Shown piece after piece: positions 18,531-26,694 of a DNA stretch of 59,958 nt (position 1 is its first letter; the number at the start of each line of letters is the position of its first letter). The position numbers and the translations under genes are program-made. The stretch comes from Nitrososphaeraceae archaeon. Its GTDB lineage: Archaea; Thermoproteota; Nitrososphaeria; Nitrososphaerales; Nitrososphaeraceae. The stretch covers positions 1 through 59,958 of the forward strand of contig JAICFW010000003.1 of assembly GCA_025923455.1 (NCBI GenBank), read 5' to 3'. The notes under the pieces are model-generated. The model worked only from the letters and a program-made list of their open reading frames with translations. It made no database searches and was not told the origin of the DNA.

Positions 18531-19391
18531 TTATCTATGGTTGTTTAATGCTGTGCTTATTTCTTTAAAAAGTTCACCAATTCTTTGTTTTGTAGGAGGT
18601 GTCATACGCGAGAAATTTACTGTTTTATTTGGACTTTTTTTTGCTTTGGCATCAACCTTGGGTTCTATATCAAAATAGACTACTATGCCTTCTTCACCCT
18701 GCATAAGTCTATTATAATCTATTAAAATTGGAGTAACCTGATAGACCTTCATTATCAAATTTTCAAGTTCATAAATCAAAGACGTATTCTTTTTTTCAGC
18801 TCCTTCCAATTCTGGATATAATTTCTCTACGCTTTTTATTTTGTCTTCTAACTTGCTCATTAAGTCCTGATTTTCTAGTAGTGTTTCAAACAAATCTTCA
18901 AACTTTAAATCATCCAATTCCATATTCTTTAGCTCTTGTTTTATTGTGTTGTTACCAATGTTTGCTACTGATTCTAATTGTGAGAAGTTATTAGCAGAAA
19001 GATCGATTAATTCCTTTTGTATCTGTATCACTTGTTTATCTGGTTTATAGTATGGTAAAATATTATATTGTATTCCAAAAAATCCCTTGATAACATAGAT
19101 ATCGAGATCGGCAGAAATTTGACAATAGATTCGATTTAACTCGCCCGTAGTCTCCTGAATATTTCCTACTTCCCAGTTTTTCAGGTCTTTTAGAAAGGAT
19201 CGATAAAATCCGATAACTGATTGGGGATCGAAGGTCATCGATTTTGTAACAGATCCATCTTGGAGCATTACAGTAACTTCCGTTGTAGTTAAAGCTGGTT
19301 TCATGCTTTGCAAATAAGCGTCCTCAATTACAACAAAGTATTCATTTAATTTCTTGGCAAAATCATCTTCAACTTTATTTGGAATTCTCAT
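18531..19391 (-). CDS. Hypothetical protein, mixed alpha/beta with coiled coil
   Basis: The 286-residue soluble protein is not one I recognise. The first 125 residues look like an alpha/beta domain (TTTEVTVMLQDGSVTKSMTF, YCQISADLDIYVIKGFFGI). Residues about 135-215 are charged and helical and could form a coiled coil. The C-terminal part contains KTVNFSRMTPPTKQRIGELF. It lies 63 bp upstream of the threonine dehydratase gene on the same strand. Confidence 0.6.
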   Translation of the reverse strand: MRIPNKVEDDFAKKLNEYFVVIEDAYLQSMKPALTTTEVTVMLQDGSVTKSMTFDPQSVIGFYRSFLKDLKNWEVGNIQETTGELNRIYCQISADLDIYVIKGFFGIQYNILPYYKPDKQVIQIQKELIDLSANNFSQLESVANIGNNTIKQELKNMELDDLKFEDLFETLLENQDLMSKLEDKIKSVEKLYPELEGAEKKNTSLIYELENLIMKVYQVTPILIDYNRLMQGEEGIVVYFDIEPKVDAKAKKSPNKTVNFSRMTPPTKQRIGELFKEISTALNNHR

Positions 19392-19597
19392 AAAAAATAG
19401 GTATCCTTAATCAAGATAAACTTTAGTCCTAATTAGTCTTTCTTCACACATACCACTTATTGCCTGCTCAATGTTTCCTTCATTTTTGGTTATGTGTTTG
19501 AAAAGCAGTTTCCTGCTTGATTATTCGAATTTTGGTAATTATCATATGTTCAATATCTTATTATTAGTTGAGAAATATCTAGAAGATCGGTTAGCCG

Positions 19598-20419
19598 GTG
19601 CATATGACTAGGGATAAGGAAGCTGATGAAACAAAAGCTCAAAATGTGCCTAAGAGATCGCCTTTTATTTCTATGATTAGAGATGAAAAGAAGGGTCGCG
19701 TGGAATCTGAAGTTATTTACGACACTGACACCCAAATTAAGCTGACACAGAACAGGATATGGAAGGCACTTAAAAGGAGATATCAGTACGACTCAAACAT
19801 CGAACCTGGACAGAATTTCCTCAAAAATCATGTAAATTCCAAGATTCCACTGGTCATATTATACGTAGACTTGGTAGGATCTACTAATCTGTCAATGACG
19901 ATTCCGGTAGATAAATTGGTAACAATAATCCGTGCATTTACATATGAAATGTCATCCACAGTCTATAGGTACGGAGGATTTGTACTAAAATATGTAGGTG
20001 ATGCAGTTATTGCATTTTTCCCTTCATTATCTAATAAATTTGTAGTATGTGATAGGGCGGTCAGATGTGGAATCTCTATGCTTACAATCATAAAAAATGG
20101 ATTAAATCCAATTCTAAATCAATATGATTATCCCGACCTAAGTGCCAAAATAGGAATTGATGAAGGCGAAAATATTATTGTGCAGTACGGTCATGATCAA
20201 AATTCACCTCTCGATATCTTAAGTTATTGTATGAGTGTTTCAGCAAAGATGACTTCCCTAACCAAGTCAAACAATATCACAATAGGAGATGATGTGTATG
20301 TTAGGTTGCATCCAGAATTGCGACAAAAATTTGTTAGAGTGAATTATAGTGCAAGGGAATGGAATTACGTAAGTAAACGTACTGGAGAGCTTTACAAACT
20401 TTATACTTTAAAACAATAA
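19598..20419 (+). CDS. Class III adenylate/guanylate cyclase-like protein
   Basis: The 273-residue protein has a basic N-terminal region of about 80 residues followed by a class III nucleotidyl cyclase fold: VILYVDLVGSTNLS with Asp91, and YGGFVLKYVGDAVIAFFPS with Asp135, the two metal-binding aspartates. No membrane or receptor domain is attached. It may make a cyclic nucleotide or merely bind one. The catalytic purine-specificity and transition-state residues cannot be confirmed by eye, so activity is uncertain. The RAM-domain gene follows on the same strand. Confidence 0.75.
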   Translation: MHMTRDKEADETKAQNVPKRSPFISMIRDEKKGRVESEVIYDTDTQIKLTQNRIWKALKRRYQYDSNIEPGQNFLKNHVNSKIPLVILYVDLVGSTNLSMTIPVDKLVTIIRAFTYEMSSTVYRYGGFVLKYVGDAVIAFFPSLSNKFVVCDRAVRCGISMLTIIKNGLNPILNQYDYPDLSAKIGIDEGENIIVQYGHDQNSPLDILSYCMSVSAKMTSLTKSNNITIGDDVYVRLHPELRQKFVRVNYSAREWNYVSKRTGELYKLYTLKQ

Positions 20420-20488
20420 AGATAATTTGTAATTAGAGACTACACTTTATAGAAAAGACTAAAATACACTAAATTTCTAGAATCATTA

Positions 20489-20743
20489 TTGTCTACTGCA
20501 TATATACTCGTGAATTGTACATTGGGCTCTGAAGAAAGAATAATAGACGAAATTTCAAAACTCTCTGATGTAAAGGAAGTGCGCGGAACCTATGGAGTAC
20601 ATGATGTGTTCGTCAAAGTAAAGTCAGACAATACTGAAACAATGAATCATACAATTACAAGCAAAATAAGAAAAATACCTGGTATAACCTCTACTGTCAC
20701 TCTTGTAGTAATAGAGGAACAAGGCGGAAAGGAAATTAGCTAA
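20489..20743 (+). CDS. Stand-alone Lrp/AsnC ligand-binding (RAM) domain protein
   Basis: The 84-residue protein starts at TTG and matches the alpha/beta effector domain of Lrp/AsnC regulators: AYILVNCTLGSEERI, VKEVRGTYGVHDVFVKVKS, IRKIPGITSTVTLVV. The DNA-binding half is absent. Such single-domain proteins bind small molecules, often amino acids, and may form mixed oligomers with full Lrp proteins. The effector is unknown. The last 8 bp overlap the end of the convergent small membrane protein gene. Confidence 0.8.
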   Translation: MSTAYILVNCTLGSEERIIDEISKLSDVKEVRGTYGVHDVFVKVKSDNTETMNHTITSKIRKIPGITSTVTLVVIEEQGGKEIS

Positions 20744-20954
20744 GATTAGACGACATATTCCTCTGACTTTCTTTATCATTTCTTTTTATTGCGTAGATTA
20801 TTAGACCAGATGCTATAACAACAGTTATCCATCCAAGAGATCCCCCTATGAGAAAGTACGTATACTGTGGTATTAGGAGTGATAATCCCGCTACTATCGC
20901 TCCTATCCACCAAAGGATAATTAGAATTTGAAGATTGATATAGAAAACTATCAC
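20736..20954 (-). CDS. Small two-helix membrane protein
   Basis: The 72-residue protein has two hydrophobic segments (about 7-28 and 34-55) and a charged tail. It starts at a GTG that overlaps the TGA stop of the upstream small gene (GTGA, 20951-20954), which supports both frames as real and translationally coupled. The function is unknown. Confidence 0.55.
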   Translation of the reverse strand: MIVFYINLQILIILWWIGAIVAGLSLLIPQYTYFLIGGSLGWITVVIASGLIIYAIKRNDKESQRNMSSNLS

Positions 20955-21145
20955 CCTCTAATGCTTTCGTCAAAACCCCGGATATATCTCAAAATTTTTT
21001 CACAGTTAACACATTTATCATACTCATAAAAATCAAAGTCGTTATATTTTCTGAATGAAAAAGTATTTTCATGATTACAAAAGATTCGCTTGAATGCTAT
21101 TAATAGTGGATTCGCCATCCTCATATTTCTTGAACACACGGACAT
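20951..21145 (-). CDS. Small Cys/His-containing protein
   Basis: The 64-residue protein has an N-terminal basic stretch, then FCNHENTF and CVNCEKIL, a possible single zinc site (Cys, His, Cys, Cys). The 4-bp GTGA overlap with the next gene indicates a two-gene unit. I do not recognise a family. Confidence 0.5.
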   Translation of the reverse strand: MSVCSRNMRMANPLLIAFKRIFCNHENTFSFRKYNDFDFYEYDKCVNCEKILRYIRGFDESIRG

Positions 21146-21337
21146 AATAACGATTTTGTTCTAATATTGATAGATTAATTTGTTTTTGATAATTATAGTG
21201 AAATTTAAAGAGGTAATACTAAAAAATCATAAAAACAACCAACCTCTTTCAGTAGCTGTATATCTAACGTGAAATTGATATAATAATAGCAAATTTTTGA
21301 ATGAATCCTTAATGGTTGGTCATAAATCTATCACGCA

Positions 21338-21889
21338 TTGAACCACGATAACGATTTTGAAGAACTTTATGATTCGAGGGAATTTAGAGATAAAGACCTT
21401 GAACAAGTAAACAAGATCAGACACAGGTTAGATAAGGGCGAACAAGTCCAATTTATTGCCAGACAATCAAAGCATAGACCGGGTGGCTCATTTACAACTC
21501 CTGATACAATATTTGTTACCAATAAGAGAATTGTAATCAGAAACCCATCATTACTTGGTGTAAGAGAAAATATTGTATCCGTATCCTATGACAAGATAAC
21601 ATCAATAGAATTGGAAAGAGGAGTTTTTTCATCCAAGATCATAATAAGGGCCCCAGGATTTGCCGACGAAATGAAAGCAATTTCGAAAAAAGTGGCAGAA
21701 CAAATAGTTCAATATGTGAAGAATTCAATGGATAAAATCAGAATTGAATCACAAAAGGGATTGGTAGAAGTCAAAGAATCGGTTGCCGATGGATTATTGA
21801 AGTTGGCCAATCTTAAGGAAAAGGGAGTTCTGAGTGATGAAGAATTTCTAAAAATGAAAAAAGATTTGTTAAATAAGCTACCTGACTAG
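21338..21889 (+). CDS. Bacterial-PH-like domain protein with SHOCT tail
   Basis: The 183-residue protein starts at TTG. Residues about 35-130 read as a bacterial PH-like domain: GEQVQFIARQSKHRPGG, DTIFVTNKRIVIRNP, YDKITSIELERGVFSSKIIIRAPG. The end, LLKLANLKEKGVLSDEEFLKMKKDLL, is a SHOCT helix hairpin. No membrane segment is present. Such proteins are usually oligomerising or membrane-peripheral and of unknown role. Confidence 0.75.
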   Translation: MNHDNDFEELYDSREFRDKDLEQVNKIRHRLDKGEQVQFIARQSKHRPGGSFTTPDTIFVTNKRIVIRNPSLLGVRENIVSVSYDKITSIELERGVFSSKIIIRAPGFADEMKAISKKVAEQIVQYVKNSMDKIRIESQKGLVEVKESVADGLLKLANLKEKGVLSDEEFLKMKKDLLNKLPD

Positions 21890-21997
21890 TTCTAGTTTCT
21901 TTTCATTTATTTGTCAAAATAGCGGATTAATCAGATTTCACGGAACTATCCCCTGGTCTATATCCTGTCATCAAGATTGTGACGTGGAGAAGTATAT

Positions 21998-22087
21998 GCC
22001 GTCGGTGAGATTTGAGCTCACGACAGCTCGGTCTTCAGCTTCACCCCATTACTGGTCGAGTGCTCTCCCAGGCTGAGCTACGACGGC
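21998..22087 (-). tRNA. tRNA-Phe (GAA) with 17-nt intron at position 30/31
   Basis: On the minus strand the acceptor GCCGTCG pairs with CGACGGC. The D arm is GCTC/GAGC and the T arm GTGAG-CTCAAAT-CTCAC. Removing bases 22040-22056 gives a perfect anticodon arm CTCGG-CTGAAGA-CCGAG with anticodon GAA. Without the splice the stem would have an A-C mismatch and a 24-base loop. The intron therefore lies inside the 5' strand of the anticodon stem, a non-canonical site. CCA is not encoded. Confidence 0.92.
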
Positions 22088-22555
22088 ACAGCTAAACTTC
22101 TGTACGAATTATATATAATCTAATCTTGTCTTGAAATCAACAACATATAGAAAGTTGTGGAATCCCACAAAATCTAGTAATATCTTCCTTGATCTAGCGC
22201 AATATATTCACCAATAGATTGATTTATGGAATTACATTCGGGGATTTTTCTTTCAGGCATATGAAAAATAGAATTATTGACTTCACATTTCCTTATCGAC
22301 TATATTTGAATATCCCATTGACGACCTTTAACTTGCTGCTATAATTTGCAAAAAGACTTTGGCTAACGGTTCTTCTCGCTGTGGTAATTTTGGAAGTAGA
22401 CATATTTATCTAGGCAAAACTGATTCAGTATTTGATTTGATACATTGCACCGCGAATTACGGACCTTAGATTGGATATTTTTTCAAGTTTGTGTGAAACA
22501 ACAATCCTAAGCCAGAAATATGTGAGAAGCATCCTCATCTTGTCCTACGAGATTA
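22088..22555. other. Intergenic, nothing recognised
   Basis: AT-rich region between tRNA-Phe and the phosphoesterase gene, both on the minus strand. It should hold the tRNA promoter. I see no convincing small gene or repeat. Confidence 0.4.
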
Positions 22556-23755
22556 CTACTCTGTTACATTATTTCTGATTTCTTTTTCAATCGTAAAATA
22601 GTCCTGTACATTGTTATCCGTGTTCTCATAAAAGGTTCCAGTCATGTTAGTATGAGGATTGCCGTTACTAATTTCTACATCCAGAAATCCAAACTTACCT
22701 TCGATCTGTGTGGCCATATAAGGTTGTCGACCTTCAAGTGGATGGAAACCTTCTCCAGCTGTCCCAACAACTGCGTATACTATGCCATCAGTATTACCAT
22801 TATATCCCGTGGTAAAAGCATTTGTTACAGTGGGGTTTGATCCCTTATTAGCATTAAATGTGATTGGATATGTTCTCTGATAGTTGTGATTGTGTCCCTG
22901 TAATACTAAATCAACACCATATCTATCGAACAGAGGATGGTAGATGTTCCTTATGTCGTTTTTCGCTGGATGTGCTGAAGGTGATGTGTAAAAGGGTCCA
23001 TAACTGGTTACTACTATCCAATCAATATCTTCGTTTTCAGATGCGATTTTCAAATCATGCTCAATAAACTTATACTGGTCAGAAGTAACATTAAAGTCGG
23101 ATAAAGTGGACATAACGATAAAATGTACATGTCTATAGTCAAAGGAATAATAAAGTTCATCCAAATCAAAGGCTTTTTTGTATTGATTTAATTTTGTTTC
23201 CCCGTTTTTCACATCATGATAACCAAATGTTATTTGTAACTTATCATAGAAAGGAGAAATTAGATCTAGCCAGCAAGTCGCAGTGTTATCAACGGAAAGA
23301 TCTCCAAGAGGTAGCACCAACTCGGGTCTCCTATCCATCATATTACTGATGATATTTTTGGTATTTTGTGAACATCCAAAATCACCCGCTGCAACAAAAT
23401 TAAAGTTCTTGCGTTCATTATTTCCTTCGTCCTCAAAACCATAGTTAAAATTGAGATTTACGTCTTGATCAACCTTATCTTCATCTTCATCTCCATCTTG
23501 ATCTCTCGGCTCTTCTCTCGGCTCATTTCCTTTACCTTCGTCTCGCCCCTTCTTATCATCATTTCCTTCGTTACCTCTCCCTTTCCCTGAGTCATCCTTA
23601 TTAGGAGCAGCGAAAAGTGATTGGTCATAATCTCTTAGAATATTTGTTGAAATGATAAGAATTGTTGAAAGCACGAGAATACAAGTTATTATTTTACGCT
23701 CTATGATAAAATATCGGGACAACTCAAACTTACTGACTCTGACTATTTTTACCAT
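22556..23755 (-). CDS. Exported metallophosphoesterase, purple acid phosphatase-like
   Basis: The 399-residue protein has an N-terminal membrane anchor or signal (about 22-45), a low-complexity linker rich in Lys, Gly, Asp and Glu (about 52-100), and a calcineurin-like catalytic domain. Metal-binding motifs in order are AAGDFGC, LPLGDLSVD, GYHDVKNGE (in place of the usual GNHD/E) and LQGHNHNYQRTYPI. The last motif and the spacing resemble purple acid phosphatases. It probably hydrolyses phosphate esters outside the membrane. Confidence 0.85.
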   Translation of the reverse strand: MVKIVRVSKFELSRYFIIERKIITCILVLSTILIISTNILRDYDQSLFAAPNKDDSGKGRGNEGNDDKKGRDEGKGNEPREEPRDQDGDEDEDKVDQDVNLNFNYGFEDEGNNERKNFNFVAAGDFGCSQNTKNIISNMMDRRPELVLPLGDLSVDNTATCWLDLISPFYDKLQITFGYHDVKNGETKLNQYKKAFDLDELYYSFDYRHVHFIVMSTLSDFNVTSDQYKFIEHDLKIASENEDIDWIVVTSYGPFYTSPSAHPAKNDIRNIYHPLFDRYGVDLVLQGHNHNYQRTYPITFNANKGSNPTVTNAFTTGYNGNTDGIVYAVVGTAGEGFHPLEGRQPYMATQIEGKFGFLDVEISNGNPHTNMTGTFYENTDNNVQDYFTIEKEIRNNVTE

Positions 23756-24058
23756 AAATGCTTTATGAATTTTTACTTTAGCGATAAAAGCATTTTAACA
23801 AAAAATAGAAAATGAGAGATAATGGAATAATAACGCATTATGAAGCTGATTCCATTTAGCGATTTTATTATCCCCAGTTGAATGATAATCTGAATGAAAT
23901 TGATGTTCCCGAAACTTCATCCTCTTGCGCTTGCTGAACTTGCATGCATCATAGAGGGAAAACCTATAATATTGGAACTAATTATCTAACTAGTTCTATC
24001 TATGGTACTATCTTCCTTAATGTAAATAAACCATAATCAGTTTTAAAAATTAATTACG
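23756..24058. other. Intergenic, promoter region only
   Basis: About 300 bp between divergent genes (phosphoesterase and zinc-finger microprotein). Strongly AT-rich, consistent with two facing promoters. Nothing else is recognised. Confidence 0.4.
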
Positions 24059-24220
24059 ATGGATAATACAGATTTAAAGATGGTCGAGGAAACTCCCGAG
24101 GAAAGGCGAAAACGGTTCCTTATAGAATTTGAAAAGCCCTTCAAATGTGAGAAGTGTAATGAGAGATTCAAGAAGAAGAAATATCTCAAAGAGCACAAAA
24201 TAGAGGTTCATTCTTACTAA
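24059..24220 (+). CDS. C2H2 zinc-finger microprotein
   Basis: A 53-residue frame opening with MDNTDLKMVEETPEERRKR. Its C-terminal half is one classical-looking C2H2 finger, KPFKCEKCNERFKKKKYLKE followed by H-x4-H: Cys-x2-Cys-x12-His-x4-His with the central aromatic and Leu in place. The acidic N-terminal part carries no other motif. Single-finger C2H2 proteins are known from archaea and may bind DNA or protein. It stands alone, upstream of the cobalamin adenosyltransferase. Confidence 0.75.
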   Translation: MDNTDLKMVEETPEERRKRFLIEFEKPFKCEKCNERFKKKKYLKEHKIEVHSY

Positions 24221-24361
24221 TTTTCTTAACTGGTACACCTCGTTTTATCAAAGGAAATAGAATCACATCATACAAACTATCTGAAGGATTTAATAATCGT
24301 AATTATTTGAGGAGTTTCATATAAAAAAATTTATGGAATCAGCTAATATAGTGATTCGATC

Positions 24362-24916
24362 TTGAAAATTTACACTAAAACCGGTGATAAGGGAGAGACT
24401 GGATTGACTGATGGTTCCAGGACCCTGAAATCTGATTTAAGAATAATTGCATATGGCAATGTTGATGAGACAAATTCTCATATTGGACTGATAATTTCAC
24501 ACATCAAGGGGAATTCAATTTTTAATGATCTAGAAAGAATACTCCTAGACATTCAGCATGACTTGTTCGTAATAGGAGCAGAGTTGGCAAATCCCAAAAA
24601 TATGAAGGATGATAAGATGCTGGTCAAAAAAGAAATGATAACTAATATAGAGAGTTATATTGACAAACTTGAATCCGAACTAGCGCCAATAACTTATTTC
24701 ATCCTTCCCGGTGGTACCACTGAATCCTCCTTACTCCATATTTGTAGAACCGTCATAAGACGTGCTGAAAGATCTACAGTTGCACTATCTAATGAACAAA
24801 AAATAAATCAGGATATTCTCATCTACCTAAACAGATTATCAGATTTACTGTTCGTTCTTGCAAGAGTTACTAATAAACGACAAAATTGCATTGATATTCC
24901 CTGGAAACTAAAATGA
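24362..24916 (+). CDS. Cob(I)alamin adenosyltransferase, PduO type
   Basis: The 184-residue protein starts at TTG with MKIYTKTGDKGETGLTDG, the ATP-binding N-terminus of PduO/MMAB-type enzymes. AYGNVDETNSHIGL, LLDIQHDLFVIGAELANP, FILPGGTTESSLLHICRTVIRRAER and LIYLNRLSDLLFVLAR complete the five-helix bundle signature. It transfers adenosyl from ATP to cob(I)alamin, producing adenosylcobalamin, for example for methylmalonyl-CoA mutase of the 3-hydroxypropionate/4-hydroxybutyrate cycle used by these organisms. The link to that cycle is inferred from the group, not from neighbours. Confidence 0.93.
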   Translation: MKIYTKTGDKGETGLTDGSRTLKSDLRIIAYGNVDETNSHIGLIISHIKGNSIFNDLERILLDIQHDLFVIGAELANPKNMKDDKMLVKKEMITNIESYIDKLESELAPITYFILPGGTTESSLLHICRTVIRRAERSTVALSNEQKINQDILIYLNRLSDLLFVLARVTNKRQNCIDIPWKLK

Positions 24917-25244
24917 GCTTGATTACTTTCAAATCACTGATATTGTAAATTATGAAAAAGATTTGCGTGGTTATAGCTTCTTTGAAGGAAGCGAATCATC
25001 TACTACTAAATTACCTATAGTGAGTAAACTTAGGTAAGCCAAGTTATTATAATAAGATGCAGAAATAAAAATACCTTTTACACCACAAATTGGTACCATC
25101 ATACAAGCCGGCGGGATACTCTACGCATAGAACATTCCCTGCCGACCTACAAAAGTATCAACCTTTAATGACCAATAAATTGACATGATTTTCAAACGCA
25201 TGGAATATTTTAAATATGCTTGATTAACTTTCATTGGTTTTGTA
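24917..25244. other. Intergenic, nothing recognised
   Basis: About 330 bp between two same-strand genes. A slightly GC-richer patch near 25105-25150 does not fold into a tRNA, and I find no gene in it. Confidence 0.35.
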
Positions 25245-25559
25245 ATGACTCTTGAAGACAAAGACATTATTCAAGTCGATGCGACCGTAATCATAGGTGT
25301 TATGATTCTTCTAACACTTTCCATAGGATTCGATTCGTCCATTATTTCTCAAAAGGATCAGAATATTACTAGGTTGATGATTACATTGGCAATAATAGCG
25401 CCGTTCACTGCATCTGCAGTGCTAGCCATCATGACAAACTTGACAAATAAGCACATAGAAATACTCAAGAAAACATCCATAATAATAATGGCGGTTGGAT
25501 TTGGTTACTTAATATTCGTAATTGCTGCCTTTATGGCATCGATTTACTATCTTATTTAA
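25245..25559 (+). CDS. Small three-helix membrane protein
   Basis: The 104-residue protein has a short acidic N-terminus and three hydrophobic segments (about 11-28, 42-64 and 76-102). No family is recognised. It begins with ATG after an AT-rich leader and is probably a single-gene transcript. Confidence 0.6.
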   Translation: MTLEDKDIIQVDATVIIGVMILLTLSIGFDSSIISQKDQNITRLMITLAIIAPFTASAVLAIMTNLTNKHIEILKKTSIIIMAVGFGYLIFVIAAFMASIYYLI

Positions 25560-25839
25560 CTGTCCATTTGAATATCAAGTTTAATGAGGCAATATATAAT
25601 GCATCGATAGGATCGCCAAAACATTTGGTTACCAAGAATAGGAAACGAGTAGAATATTGCTGATAAGGAAGAATGACAGTCCTCATTTCGGTATACTAGA
25701 CCGTATGGGCACAAAGTTTGAGTGCAGGCCAAACTATAAGTTCCAAATTAAACCCTCTTCCAGATATCAGCCATAACTATACCCATAGACCAATTAGATT
25801 TAAATACAAATTAGGCTACCAAATTACTACTGTTTAGAA

Positions 25840-26010
25840 TTGGAACGGACGAGAAATGTTCTACTTTTGATATTCATTACAACCATCTTGGCTATAGTAA
25901 GCAGTGCTGTACTGTATTTTCTTGATCATTTTCTCCATATTCTATTGATACTGTATGAATACACTTCAATAATACCAGATACATTTAATCCGTCATTCCA
26001 ATCAGTCTGA
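25840..26010 (+). CDS. Possible small membrane protein
   Basis: A TTG-initiated 56-residue frame starts with ERTRNVLLLIFITTILAIVS, a basic start followed by a long hydrophobic helix, and continues with a second hydrophobic stretch and a short polar tail. It sits 18 bp before the HD-domain gene on the same strand. There is no homology evidence, so it rests on composition and position only. Confidence 0.35.
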   Translation: MERTRNVLLLIFITTILAIVSSAVLYFLDHFLHILLILYEYTSIIPDTFNPSFQSV

Positions 26011-26028
26011 GAATTACATTATATTAAT

Positions 26029-26631
26029 ATGAATCAGAATTCATTACAGAATATGAGCCTTGGACATAGCCAAAAATCTGACCTTGTGAGTTTTTTTCAT
26101 GTTGTTTGTAATCTTAAAAAGGTAAGACGATCGGGCTGGGTACATAAATCTAACATTTCATCACCGGAATCTGTGGCTGACCATTCTTATTCAATGTGTA
26201 TGGTGTCAATGGTTCTTTCAGAAATATTGAATCTAGATACAGAACATATAATGAAGATGGCAAATTTACATGACCTAGCTGAATCAATAGTTGGCGACAA
26301 CACGCCCGATATGATATCTCATGATGAAAAAATAATGCAAGAATCCAAGACTATGCGAGAAATTATTTCCAAACTGCCTGATAATCTCCATAAAAAATAT
26401 CTCGATATTTGGAATGAGTATGTTGAAAATAAAACAGTTAGTTCTAAATTTGTTCACAACATAGACAAGCTGGAAATGGCTCTGCAAGCAAAGGAATATG
26501 AACTAGATGGATATTCTAAACAATCTCTGCAAGTATTCTTAAGATCTGCTGCTGAGTACATTTCGAAGGATAAATTTGAACTTGTTTCTGAAATTTTGCT
26601 AACTATAAATGGTGATTCAGATAACATATGA
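26029..26631 (+). CDS. HD-domain hydrolase, YfbR/HDDC2-like
   Basis: The 200-residue protein has the HD-domain pattern of 5'-deoxynucleotidases: VRRSGWVHK, SVADHSYSMCMVSMVL with His52, MANLHDLAESIVGD with His81-Asp82, and NIDKLEMALQAKEY with the last Asp. These proteins usually dephosphorylate deoxynucleoside monophosphates. The substrate is not certain here. It is probably cytoplasmic. Confidence 0.85.
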   Translation: MNQNSLQNMSLGHSQKSDLVSFFHVVCNLKKVRRSGWVHKSNISSPESVADHSYSMCMVSMVLSEILNLDTEHIMKMANLHDLAESIVGDNTPDMISHDEKIMQESKTMREIISKLPDNLHKKYLDIWNEYVENKTVSSKFVHNIDKLEMALQAKEYELDGYSKQSLQVFLRSAAEYISKDKFELVSEILLTINGDSDNI

Positions 26632-26694
26632 ATAAACCATATCAGCATAGGTAGATTCACAAAATAAACTTAAAAAGCAGAGTCAAGTCTGATG

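Noticed and set aside
25090-25150. Possible tRNA-like patch
   Set aside because: No T-arm TTCAAAT-type loop and no acceptor pairing could be found.
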